The notes: generated by a model from the sequence alone, not told the origin. Counted from the first letter of the stretch, positions 1 to 5,767 are shown. The stretch: 8,550 bases of DNA from Dermatophilaceae bacterium (GCA_013361975.1 JABFXB010000386.1:1-8550); one strand, 5' to 3'. Program-made: numbers and translations.

Positions 1-75
1 CTGGATCATGTCCGGGCCACCGTCGCCGACCGCGGGGGTCGGCTCCTGCAGCTCGGCGACAACCTTGTCGCTCAC
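1..75 (-). CDS. N-terminus of an unidentified protein (partial)
   Basis: Only the first 25 codons are in the window; the gene continues beyond position 1. It starts at a GTG (complement of 73-75), preceded at 6 bases by a strong AAAGGAG ribosome binding site, which is the main reason to believe it. The visible peptide begins MSDKVVAEL and is rich in Pro, Gly and acidic residues (EPTPAVGDGG), reading like a flexible, disordered N-terminal tail ahead of a domain that lies outside the window. No signal peptide or membrane segment is visible. The function cannot be told from this fragment. A leader of more than 100 bases with a hairpin touching the RBS precedes it, so translation could be regulated; that is inference. 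Confidence 0.6.
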   Translation of the reverse strand, partial: MSDKVVAELQEPTPAVGDGGPDMIQ

Positions 76-81
76 GTGGGG

Positions 82-88
82 CTCCTTT
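82..88 (-). promoter_or_regulatory. Ribosome binding site of the left-edge gene
   Basis: The complement reads AAAGGAG, followed by six bases and a GTG start at 75. This near-consensus Shine-Dalgarno sequence fixes the GTG start of the partial gene. It is directly abutted by the hairpin at 89-103. Confidence 0.65.
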
Positions 89-103
89 GCCGGTGAGACC
101 GGC
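89..103 (-). repeat. Small perfect hairpin abutting the RBS
   Basis: GCCGGT and ACCGGC form a perfect 6-bp stem around a 3-base loop (GAG on plus, CTC in the transcript). It ends at the base next to the AAAGGAG ribosome binding site of the left-edge gene. It would be a stable element in that mRNA leader and could influence ribosome access. No known riboswitch consensus was recognised in the leader, and a regulatory role is inference. Confidence 0.4.
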
Positions 104-204
104 CTACTCGTTCGGCCCGCAAACGGGGGTCACCCGCTGTCGGCTTCTGGGGGGCGCCGAGCCGCCGTTCGTGACGACGGACACGTGCTTGGTCCTCGAC
201 CCGG

Positions 205-235
205 AACTTACCGGAGAGCCCCGCGAATCTCACAA
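205..235 (-). promoter_or_regulatory. Possible promoter of the left-edge gene
   Basis: On the minus strand a TTGTGA hexamer (complement of 230-235, four of six matches to TTGACA) precedes a TAAGTT hexamer (complement of 205-210, fitting TANNNT). The spacer is 19 bases, slightly long. Transcription would start near 198 and give a leader of roughly 120 bases before the GTG at 75. The rest of the 76-310 gap shows no open reading frame with a credible start or product. Weak call, made on consensus alone. Confidence 0.25.
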
Positions 236-240
236 TGCGG

Positions 241-258
241 GACGGTCGAACGACCGTC
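241..258. repeat. 18-bp perfect dyad, operator or terminator
   Basis: GACGGTCG and CGACCGTC are perfect inverted 8-mers separated only by AA. As DNA this is a typical dimeric-repressor operator shape, lying 6 bases upstream of the possible promoter at 205-235 of the left-edge gene. As RNA on the minus strand it could fold as a 7-bp stem with a 4-base loop, 52 bases after the stop codon of the AAA ATPase gene, so it could also end that transcript. No T-tract follows. The sequence does not decide between the two roles. Confidence 0.4.
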
Positions 259-310
259 GTGGACGTTGCCGAGCACGTATGCCGCCGGGCCGCCCAGTCG
301 GGACGTCGCG

Positions 311-1711
311 TCACCGTCGGGTGCCCCACGACCACGCAGGGGTCGTGAGCAGGCCCTGGCCCTGCACGAACGTCTCACCGAGATCCTTGACCAAGGTGAT
401 GCCGCGGGCGGGTGAGCCGAGGCCGACGGGGATCTCGTCATCGTCGTCAGGGTCGGCGACGCCCAGCTCGTCGATGAGTGACCGGGAGTGGGAGACGACC
501 ATGACCTGGCTGCGCTCTGCGGCGGCGCGGATGAGGCGGGCGAGCGGTGCCAACAGCTCGGGGTGCAGCGAGGTCTCTGGCTCGTTGAGCACCATGAGGG
601 GCGGCGGGTCCGGCGTGAGCAGCGCGGCGACGAGCAGCAGGTAGCGCAGCGTGCCGTCGGAGAGCTCCGCACCGGAAAGCGGGCGCAGCATGCCCGGCTG
701 GTGCAGGGCGACGTCGAAGCGACCGCCGTCGACGGTGACGTCGAGGATGGCCCCGTCGAAGGCGTCGGCAACGGCCCGGTCGAGCTCGCGGCCGCCCTGC
801 TCGCGGATCGTCTGGAGCGCCGCAGCGAGGTCGCGGCCGTCGTCGGCGAGGACCGGCGTGCGGGTGCCGACCTGCGGCGTACGAGCCGGCGCCCCGGAGT
901 CGGCGCGGAAGCTGTCGTAGAAGCGCCAGCCCCTGATCATCCGCCGCACGCGCAGCAGCTCGGGTGCCCGCTCGGGGTCGGCGAGCTCGGTGAGCATGCT
1001 CTCCCAGGGCCGCAGCGACCGGGTCAGCTCGGTCCAGCCCGGGCGCGCTCGCCGGGCGCGGTCTGCGGGCCGAGGGGCCGACCCTGCGGCGGGCCCGGGG
1101 TCGCGGTAGGCCGCACGCGACCCGATGCGTGCACCGGGCGCCTCCACGGGGTCGGACTCCCACTCGGAGGACTCGTCGTCTTCCTCGCCGCCCCAGCCCC
1201 CTCCCCACTCGTCGTCGCTGCCGACCGCCGAGCGGGTCTCGACGACGCCCCACCGCCGGCGCACGAGCACCGACCCGGGGCGCATCACCGGCCCCGACCA
1301 CACGACCTCGCGCTTGATCTCGGGGTCGCGGAGGAAGGCAGACGGGGAGCCGGCGTCCGCACCCGAGGCCTGCTGCGGCAGGCCGAGGTCGACGAGGTAG
1401 CCGAAGTCGTCGGACGCGAAACCGAGCTGGAGGCTGATCGGTCCCTTGCGCCGGGTGCCCTGGACGGCGTGACCCCGTTCGCGGGCGCCGCCGAGGGTGG
1501 CCGGCCCGGCCCAGAGCGCCGACTGGAGACCACCCTCGCGCGCGAGCGTTCCGATGACGTCACCCCGGCCGCAGCCGGCGAGCAGGCGCAGGGAGCGGTA
1601 GAGGCTCGACTTTCCGCTGCCGTTGGCGCCCGTGACGACGTCGAGCCCGTGGAGCGGCACGACGACGTCGCGCAGCGACCGGTACCCCGAGACGGCGACG
1701 GCGGTGAGCAT
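311..1711 (-). CDS. AAA family ATPase (AAA_21, COG4637-like, ABC-type nucleotide-binding fold)
   Basis: The 466-residue protein carries the motifs of ABC/RecF-like predicted ATPases. These are Walker A GANGSGKS at 28-35, an ABC signature-like ELSDGT at 349-354, Walker B PLMVLNEPE at 371-379 continuing into SLHP (381-384), and a switch histidine in VVSHS (His408). The Asn before Glu-Pro in Walker B is usual for this family. The start MLTAVAVSGYRSLRD is the standard N-terminus; the frame stays open upstream into the VOC gene but with no family resemblance. No RBS is present; a TACCTT hexamer lies 6 bases before the ATG, suggesting a leaderless mRNA. It follows the VOC gene by 38 bases. Residues about 163-226 are a low-complexity stretch, acidic then Arg/Pro/Ala-rich, apparently about 50 residues beyond what I recall for relatives. 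The protein is probably cytosolic. Its biological role and partner are unknown. Some related ATPases act in phage defence, but no partner nuclease sits beside it. Confidence 0.88.
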   Translation of the reverse strand: MLTAVAVSGYRSLRDVVVPLHGLDVVTGANGSGKSSLYRSLRLLAGCGRGDVIGTLAREGGLQSALWAGPATLGGARERGHAVQGTRRKGPISLQLGFASDDFGYLVDLGLPQQASGADAGSPSAFLRDPEIKREVVWSGPVMRPGSVLVRRRWGVVETRSAVGSDDEWGGGWGGEEDDESSEWESDPVEAPGARIGSRAAYRDPGPAAGSAPRPADRARRARPGWTELTRSLRPWESMLTELADPERAPELLRVRRMIRGWRFYDSFRADSGAPARTPQVGTRTPVLADDGRDLAAALQTIREQGGRELDRAVADAFDGAILDVTVDGGRFDVALHQPGMLRPLSGAELSDGTLRYLLLVAALLTPDPPPLMVLNEPETSLHPELLAPLARLIRAAAERSQVMVVSHSRSLIDELGVADPDDDDEIPVGLGSPARGITLVKDLGETFVQGQGLLTTPAWSWGTRR

Positions 1712-1717
1712 GCCCCG

Positions 1718-1723
1718 AAGGTA
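1718..1723 (-). promoter_or_regulatory. -10 hexamer of a leaderless promoter (AAA ATPase gene)
   Basis: The minus strand reads TACCTT followed by exactly six bases and the ATG at 1711. This matches the actinobacterial TANNNT -10 element placed so that the start codon is at the transcription start. No Shine-Dalgarno sequence lies between VOC and this gene, and no convincing -35 box was seen. Confidence 0.5.
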
Positions 1724-1749
1724 TGCCGCCGGGCCGACATCGGGCGGGC

Positions 1750-2130
1750 CTACCGGTCCGCCGACCAGGCGGGCAGCTGCTGCAGGGACCACTTGTTGCC
1801 GTCGGGGTCGGTGAAGTAGACGAAACGACCCCACGGCTGCTCGTCGACCTCGGACGCCTCGACACCCCGACCGACGAGCTCGGCACGCACGGCGTCGGCG
1901 TCGGCGACGACCATCTGCAGGTTGTCGAGACCCCCGGGCACGATCTCGGTCAGCCCCTTGCCGATGGCGATCGAGCAGGCCGACCCGGGCGGGGTCAGCT
2001 GCACGAAACGGACGTCGTCGCTCACGGTGTGGTCGTGGTCGGCGTTGAACCCGACCTTCTCGACGTAGAACTCCTTGGCCCGGTCGACATCGGTCACGGG
2101 CACGGCCACCAGCTCCAGCTTCATGTCCAT
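1750..2130 (-). CDS. VOC family protein (glyoxalase/bleomycin-resistance/dioxygenase fold)
   Basis: The 126-residue protein has the two-module beta-alpha-beta-beta-beta layout of a single-chain VOC protein. The first half has VAVPVTDVDRAKEFY (8-22), the family opening, followed by GF (27-28). The second half has LQMVVADADAVRAEL (71-85) and ends with the hallmark FTDPDGNKWSLQQL (106-119). The positions where metal-binding glyoxalase I enzymes carry His and Glu look replaced (Val/Ala in the first strand, Ser-Leu-Gln near the end), so it is probably not a classical glyoxalase; the substrate is unknown. It likely acts as a cytosolic dimer, as is common in the family. The start is MDMK or MK two codons later; neither has an RBS. 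A TAGCGT hexamer 6 bases before the first ATG supports that start as leaderless. The AAA ATPase gene follows at 38 bases. Confidence 0.88.
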   Translation of the reverse strand: MDMKLELVAVPVTDVDRAKEFYVEKVGFNADHDHTVSDDVRFVQLTPPGSACSIAIGKGLTEIVPGGLDNLQMVVADADAVRAELVGRGVEASEVDEQPWGRFVYFTDPDGNKWSLQQLPAWSADR

Positions 2131-2136
2131 GACCGC

Positions 2137-2142
2137 ACGCTA
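2137..2142 (-). promoter_or_regulatory. -10 hexamer of a leaderless promoter (VOC gene)
   Basis: The minus strand reads TAGCGT, then six bases, then the ATG at 2130. It fits TANNNT at the spacing expected for a leaderless transcript and decides between two nearby ATG codons in favour of the upstream one. The -35 region (about 2160-2165) is not consensus-like. Confidence 0.5.
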
Positions 2143-2163
2143 GACCCGTCCACCCACACTGCA

Positions 2164-2180
2164 GGGCGGACGGCCCGCCC
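2164..2180 (-). terminator. Candidate terminator hairpin after the membrane protein gene
   Basis: GGGCGG (2164-2169) and CCGCCC (2175-2180) form a 6-bp all-GC stem with a 5-base loop. It lies 21 bases beyond the stop codon of the minus-strand membrane protein gene (2202). There is no U-tract, which is common for actinobacterial terminators but lowers certainty. It also sits where the -35 region of the VOC gene would be. Confidence 0.35.
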
Positions 2181-2201
2181 ACCCGGTCCCGGTCGGCCGC
2201 G

Positions 2202-2873
2202 TCATCGCCGTTCCCGATCGGCATCGCCGAGCCCCACGGCGGGGCCGGACAGGTGCTCGCCCTCGGGTCGGCTCGTGATCGTGGACGGCCGGCCACCGGC
2301 CGGCGCGCGCCCCTCCGTCACGGCAGCCCGCCGGTCGACGAGCCGGCGCAGCCACGCGACCCAGGCGGACGGCACATGCCAGTGGGCGAGGGTCAGCACC
2401 ATGAGCACGACCGCGACGCAGAGCACGACGGCGGCAAGAGACTCGAGGGCGCCCGCCGTGGTCGAGCTGCCGGTCGCGGCCAGCCCGTGCACGTCGTCGC
2501 GCACCGCCCGACCGTGACGCTCGGAGACGGTCGTGGCCAGCCGCCCGAGCAGCGTCGCCGACGCCACCGGTGCCGCGGCGGTCCAGGCCGAGGCCGTCAC
2601 GACCCACGCGACCGCTCCTGCGGCCGTGAGGGCCAGCAGCCCGACGAGGAGGACGAGACCGAACGGGTTCTGGAGGTCCTGCACGACCCCACCCCCTGGG
2701 CCGAGCACCTGCGAGCGCCCCCAGCCCCAGTCCTGCTGGTCGAAGAGCACCAGACCACGCTCGCTGTCGAGCGTGGTCAGCCGCCAGGTGGGCGCGACGA
2801 CGGACGGGGCGGCGAGGGCCACGCCGACGAGAGCGGCCACGCCGGCCGGGACCCGTTCGCGCAGGAGCGCCAT
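2202..2873 (-). CDS. Multi-pass membrane protein of unknown function
   Basis: I do not recognise a family for this 223-residue protein. Hydrophobic stretches at about 11-28, 71-97 and 145-163 look like membrane segments; a weaker one at 99-115 may be a fourth. The Arg residues at 5 and 7 ahead of the first helix suggest a cytoplasmic N-terminus, which would put the polar loop at 29-70 (Trp/Asp/Gly-rich, with DQQDWGWGRS at 45-54) outside. The tail after 175 is Arg-rich and then hydrophilic, probably cytoplasmic or disordered. The start is supported by an RBS (AGAGGAAG). It lies 51 bases downstream of pat on the same strand, so it is likely co-transcribed, but nothing in it points to aromatic amino acid metabolism. 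A GC hairpin follows the stop. Confidence 0.72.
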   Translation of the reverse strand: MALLRERVPAGVAALVGVALAAPSVVAPTWRLTTLDSERGLVLFDQQDWGWGRSQVLGPGGGVVQDLQNPFGLVLLVGLLALTAAGAVAWVVTASAWTAAAPVASATLLGRLATTVSERHGRAVRDDVHGLAATGSSTTAGALESLAAVVLCVAVVLMVLTLAHWHVPSAWVAWLRRLVDRRAAVTEGRAPAGGRPSTITSRPEGEHLSGPAVGLGDADRERR

Positions 2874-2875
2874 CG

Positions 2876-2883
2876 CTTCCTCT
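2876..2883 (-). promoter_or_regulatory. Ribosome binding site of the membrane protein gene
   Basis: The complement reads AGAGGAAG two bases before the ATG at 2873, with the AGGA core 4 bases away. It supports this start and, together with the short gap to pat, translation from a shared transcript. Confidence 0.5.
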
Positions 2884-2924
2884 CGGTGCCGCGCCCGTCG
2901 CGGCTCAGTCCATTCTCGCCTCGA

Positions 2925-4052
2925 TCAGCGTGCCCCGAAACGTCCCGCGACCTCCACGAGACGGGAGTTCGCCTCCGGCTCGCCGATCGTGACCCGCACG
3001 CCGTCGTCGCCGTACTGGCGCACCATGAGGCCGGCCTCCTCGCACGCCTGCGAGAAGGCGGTGGAGTCGGCACCCAGCGGGAACCAGACGAAGTTCGCGT
3101 CGGACTGCGGCAGCTTCCACCCCTGGTCGGCGAGCGCCGTGACCACGCGGTGCCGCTCAGCGACGATCGTCTCGACCCGCTCGTTCAGCTCGTCGAACGC
3201 GTCGAGCGAGGCGATCGCAGCGGCCTGCGCGATCGAGTTCACGCCGAAGGGAGTGGCCGTCTTGCGAAGGGCGGCGGCGACGGGGGGGTGCGCGACGGCA
3301 TACCCGACGCGAAGACCGGCGAGGCCGTACGCCTTCGAGAAGGTGCGCAGCACGACGACGTTGGGGCGGTGGCGCCAGACGTCGAGACCGCGTACGGCGT
3401 AGGGGTCGCGGACGAACTCGACGTACGCCTCGTCGACCACGACGATGACGTCGCTCGGCACCTTGTCGAGGAAGGCCTCGAGCTCGTCCTGGTGCACGCA
3501 CGGCCCGGTCGGGTTGTTCGGAGTGCACACGAGCACGACGCGGGTGCGGTCGGTGATCGCCGCGAACATCGCGTCGAGCCGGTGGCGAGCCTGCTCGTCG
3601 AGACCGACCATGACGGGCTTCGCGCCGGCGAGCTGCGTGACGATGGGGTAGGCCTCGAAGGAGCGCCACGCGAAGACGACCTCGTCTCCCGCATCGCAGG
3701 CGGCGTTGACGATCTGGGCCAGCACCGCGACCGAGCCGGTGCCGGTCGCCAGGCACTCGGCGGGCACGTCGAGGGCCTTCGCGAGGCGCTGGGTCAGGGC
3801 GGTCACGGCCATGTCGGGGTAGCGGTTGACCGACGCGGCAGCGCCGTCGATGGCGGAGAGGACCGAAGGCAGGGGGCCGTACGGGTTCTCGTTCGACGAC
3901 AGCTTGTAGGCCGTCACGCCCGCAGGTGCGGCCGCGGGCTTGCCCGGCTTGTAGTCGGGCATCTGCGCCAGGACCTCACGGAGCCGGACGGCGGGATTGA
4001 CATCGGGGTGCTCTGAGGGGTGCTCTGAGGGGTGCTCGGCCGTGTCGCTCAT
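2925..4052 (-). CDS. pat: Aromatic amino acid / histidinol-phosphate aminotransferase (Pat/HisC2 type, PLP-dependent)
   Basis: The 375-residue fold-type I aminotransferase moves an amino group between an amino acid and 2-oxoglutarate using pyridoxal phosphate. Landmarks are KLSSNENPYGPLPSV (50-64), NRYPD (76-80), FAWRSFEAYP (127-136), CTPNNPTG (176-183, Asn in the PLP pocket), VVDEAYVEF (205-213), the Schiff-base lysine Lys240 in TFSKAYGLAGLRVGY, and a C-terminal VRVTIG (352-357). The FAWRSFEAYP and AYVEF segments fit actinobacterial Pat/HisC2 proteins, which prefer aromatic amino acids. No other his genes are nearby, which also argues against a dedicated histidine-pathway role; a histidinol-phosphate transaminase label is the main alternative. 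The N-terminal 19 residues are an extra tail with an EHPS repeat. The start is at a leaderless-type ATG. The gene is divergent from pfkA and is followed by a membrane protein gene. Confidence 0.9.
   Translation of the reverse strand: MSDTAEHPSEHPSEHPDVNPAVRLREVLAQMPDYKPGKPAAAPAGVTAYKLSSNENPYGPLPSVLSAIDGAAASVNRYPDMAVTALTQRLAKALDVPAECLATGTGSVAVLAQIVNAACDAGDEVVFAWRSFEAYPIVTQLAGAKPVMVGLDEQARHRLDAMFAAITDRTRVVLVCTPNNPTGPCVHQDELEAFLDKVPSDVIVVVDEAYVEFVRDPYAVRGLDVWRHRPNVVVLRTFSKAYGLAGLRVGYAVAHPPVAAALRKTATPFGVNSIAQAAAIASLDAFDELNERVETIVAERHRVVTALADQGWKLPQSDANFVWFPLGADSTAFSQACEEAGLMVRQYGDDGVRVTIGEPEANSRLVEVAGRFGAR
4005..4037 (-). repeat. 12-bp in-frame tandem repeat in the N-terminus of pat
   Basis: The unit GGGGTGCTCTGA (plus strand) occurs twice in full (4005-4016, 4017-4028) and once as a 9-base partial copy (4029-4037). 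Being a multiple of three, it encodes the EHPSEHPSEHP segment at residues 6-16 of the aminotransferase, ahead of the conserved fold. It is a plausible slippage site whose copy number can change without a frameshift. Confidence 0.85.
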
Positions 4053-4058
4053 ACCCGA

Positions 4059-4064
4059 ACTGTA
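4059..4064 (-). promoter_or_regulatory. -10 hexamer of a leaderless promoter (pat)
   Basis: The minus strand reads TACAGT, six bases, then the ATG at 4052. No Shine-Dalgarno sequence is present. The placement equals that seen before the AAA ATPase, VOC and sbcD genes. No consensus -35 was found at 16-18 bases upstream. Confidence 0.55.
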
Positions 4065-4105
4065 GAGGCAGTGTCCACGGCGGCGACCGGCCCATGGACG
4101 CAGGA

Positions 4106-4135
4106 CTGACGCGGCGCCACCTCTGTGGCTAGGCT
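4106..4135 (+). promoter_or_regulatory. Candidate pfkA promoter
   Basis: CTGACG (4106-4111, four of six matches to TTGACA) and TAGGCT (4130-4135, TANNNT type) are separated by 18 bases. Transcription would begin near 4142, giving a leader of about 58 bases before the pfkA ATG at 4200. The pfkA start has only a weak GAAAG RBS (4187-4191), so this gene does not follow the leaderless pattern of its neighbours. Confidence 0.45.
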
Positions 4136-4151
4136 CACATCGTCGCGTCAG
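4106..4151. repeat. 8-bp inverted repeat flanking the pfkA -10 element
   Basis: CTGACGCG (4106-4113) recurs as its exact complement CGCGTCAG (4144-4151). The left copy covers the proposed -35 box and the right copy covers the first transcribed bases. The centres are 38 bp apart. This could be a pair of binding half-sites or a weak long-loop structure. No regulator is recognisable from the sequence, so an operator role is inference. Confidence 0.35.
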
Positions 4152-4199
4152 CGCCGCCACGACACCCTGTTTGCTGCCCACTCTCCGAAAGTCCACTCA

Positions 4200-5288
4200 A
4201 TGCGCATCGGCATTCTCACCGGGGGCGGGGACTGTCCCGGCCTCAACGCCGTCATCCGCGGCGCGACCCGCGCCGCCGAGGTCACCTACGACAGCACCGT
4301 CATCGGCTTCCGCAACGCGTGGCGCGGGGTCATGGACAACGACTACGAGATCCTCGACGTCGACCGTTGTCGCGGCATCCTCCCCCTCGGCGGCACCATC
4401 CTCGGCACGTCCCGCGACCAGCCGTTCGCCCACGAGGACGGCCTCAAGCGCGTGCGCAAGGCGTACGACCGGCACGGCCTCGACGCCATCATCGGCATCG
4501 GTGGCGAGGGCTCGATGGGCGTCGTCAACCGCCTGCACGAGAACGGGTTCCCGGTCATCGGCGTGCCGAAGACCATCGACAACGACATCTCCCTCACCGA
4601 GATGACCTTCGGCTTCCAGACGGCCGTGCAGATCTGCACCGACGCCATCGACCGCCTCCACACCACCGCCGAGTCGCACCACCGCGTGCTCGTCGTCGAG
4701 GTGATGGGGCGCCACGTCGGGCACATCGCCATCTGGTCGGGCCTCGCCGGCGGCGCCGCGATCACCCTCGTGCCCGAGGAGCCGTTCGACATCGACGAGG
4801 TCTGCGAGCGGATCGTCCACCGCCACAAGAAGGGCCGCTTCGCGACCATCGTCGTCGTCGCCGAGGGCGCCCTTCCCAAGGAGGGCACGATCGACATTCC
4901 CGCACCCGAGGTCGACAAGTACGGCCACCAGATCCTCGGCGGCATCGGCTCGATCCTCGCCCGTGAGATCCAGGGCCGCACCGGCATCGAGAGCCGCATG
5001 ACGGCGCTCGGGCACATCCAGCGCGGCGGCTCGCCCGTGGCGTTCGACCGCGTGCTCGGCACCCGCTTCGGCGTCGCCGCGGTCGAGGCCGCGCTCGACG
5101 GCGCCTGGGGTCAGATGGTCGCCCTGCAGAAGGGCAAGATCGAGCGGGTGCCGGTGGCCGACGCCATCGGCTCGCTCAAGATGGTCGACCCCGACCTGCT
5201 CCGGCTCAACTCGATGTTCCAGCCGCGCATCCCCGGTGACGAGCACCCCGGCCTGCCCGCGGACTCGCCTGCCGCCGTGGAACACTGA
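4200..5288 (+). CDS. pfkA: ATP-dependent 6-phosphofructokinase (group III PFK-A family)
   Basis: The 362-residue enzyme phosphorylates fructose 6-phosphate to fructose 1,6-bisphosphate, the committing step of glycolysis, in the cytosol. Motifs in E. coli-like numbering are ILTGGGDCPGLNAVIR (5-20, nucleotide loop), SRDQPF (71-76), GIGGEGSMG (99-107), PKTIDND (123-129, catalytic Asp127), VEVMGRHVGHIA (166-177), AEGA (221-224) and LGHIQRGGSP (270-279). Gly104 with Lys124 is the pair known for ATP-using enzymes; PPi-using relatives have Asp104. The length is slightly above the 320-345 typical of the family because of a Pro-rich C-terminal tail after about 345. The start MRIGILTGGG is the conserved N-terminus; the GTG at 4125 upstream adds residues with no family match. 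A YvlD-like membrane protein gene starts 4 bases after the stop, suggesting translational coupling. Confidence 0.96.
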   Translation: MRIGILTGGGDCPGLNAVIRGATRAAEVTYDSTVIGFRNAWRGVMDNDYEILDVDRCRGILPLGGTILGTSRDQPFAHEDGLKRVRKAYDRHGLDAIIGIGGEGSMGVVNRLHENGFPVIGVPKTIDNDISLTEMTFGFQTAVQICTDAIDRLHTTAESHHRVLVVEVMGRHVGHIAIWSGLAGGAAITLVPEEPFDIDEVCERIVHRHKKGRFATIVVVAEGALPKEGTIDIPAPEVDKYGHQILGGIGSILAREIQGRTGIESRMTALGHIQRGGSPVAFDRVLGTRFGVAAVEAALDGAWGQMVALQKGKIERVPVADAIGSLKMVDPDLLRLNSMFQPRIPGDEHPGLPADSPAAVEH

Positions 5289-5292
5289 GCGC

Positions 5293-5670
5293 ATGCTCAT
5301 CAACTTCGCGCTGCAGACGGTGATCAATGCCGTCGCTCTGTGGATCGCCGCGTGGGCCATCCCGGGCATCACGTTCGGCGAGGGCCGCGCGGGCAACATC
5401 TTCTTGACCGTCCTGCTCGTCGCCCTGATCTTCGGCGTCGTGAACGCCTTCATCCGGCCCGTCGCGAAGCTGCTGTCGTTGCCCTTCATCATCCTGACGC
5501 TGGGACTGTTCGTCTTCATCGTCAACGCGCTGATGCTCGAGCTCACCTCCTGGCTCGCCGGCAAGCTCAACCTGGCGTTCCACATCGACCACTTCTTCTG
5601 GGACGCCGTCCTCGGGGCGCTCATCGTCACCTTCGTGTCGATGATCCTCAGCTTCATCAAGAGCGACTGA
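5293..5670 (+). CDS. YvlD / phage holin 4-2 family small membrane protein
   Basis: The 125-residue protein is almost entirely membrane-embedded, with four hydrophobic segments at about 4-24, 36-56, 64-86 and 103-122. The central run NAFIRPVAKLLSLPFI (51-66) followed by LTLGLFVFIVNALML (68-82) is characteristic of the COG1950/YvlD family, which is named after phage holins but is chromosomal and widespread. A cell-envelope stress role is known for some Bacillus members; nothing here shows it is a lysis protein. The length is normal for the family. The ATG is 4 bases after the pfkA stop with no good RBS, so translation is probably coupled to pfkA. The operon ends at a strong hairpin (5695-5720). 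Its link to glycolysis is unexplained. Confidence 0.87.
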   Translation: MLINFALQTVINAVALWIAAWAIPGITFGEGRAGNIFLTVLLVALIFGVVNAFIRPVAKLLSLPFIILTLGLFVFIVNALMLELTSWLAGKLNLAFHIDHFFWDAVLGALIVTFVSMILSFIKSD

Positions 5671-5694
5671 GGTCCGACCCCGCCGCGTGCCTGG

Positions 5695-5720
5695 GCCCGC
5701 CCTGCACCCGGAGGGCGGGC
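5695..5720 (+). terminator. Strong GC hairpin ending the pfkA operon
   Basis: GCCCGCCCT (5695-5703) and AGGGCGGGC (5712-5720) form a perfect 9-bp stem with an 8-base loop, starting 25 bases after the stop of the YvlD-like gene. No U-tract follows. Its place between two plus-strand units and before the sbcD promoter makes termination the best explanation. Confidence 0.6.
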
Positions 5721-5767
5721 TCACGGCATACCGGGGTGTCGGCTTCGATGCTGTCGGCGGCGGGTCC

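Noticed and set aside
574..600. Asn instead of Asp in the ATPase Walker B (VLNEPET), as a possible inactivating change
   Set aside because: NEPETSLHP is the usual form in this ATPase family and the Glu is kept.
488..1819. A 443-codon plus-strand open frame over the ATPase gene
   Set aside because: It is a compositional shadow of the minus-strand ATPase, which has Walker A, signature and Walker B motifs.
370..2130. ATPase plus VOC protein as a phage-defence system
   Set aside because: No nuclease, TOPRIM, reverse transcriptase or other effector lies beside the ATPase; the VOC gene has its own promoter and the neighbourhood is housekeeping.
1712..2296. Upstream extension of the ATPase reading frame, which would make a 661-residue protein
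   Set aside because: The added residues overlap the VOC gene in another frame, are Arg/Gly-rich and have no family match; the conserved start is at 1711.
2288..2304. GCCGGCC-ACC-GGCCGGC hairpin
   Set aside because: It lies inside the coding sequence of the membrane protein and its pure GC composition is expected from the codon usage there.
4197..5660. A 487-codon open frame on the minus strand opposite pfkA and the YvlD-like gene
   Set aside because: Its protein is a low-complexity Asp/Val/Gly/His/Arg product typical of antisense frames in high-G+C genes; both plus-strand genes have complete family motifs.
5293..5670. Phage holin, hence a prophage remnant
   Set aside because: The holin label for the YvlD family is historical; no other phage genes, integrase or attachment site are present.
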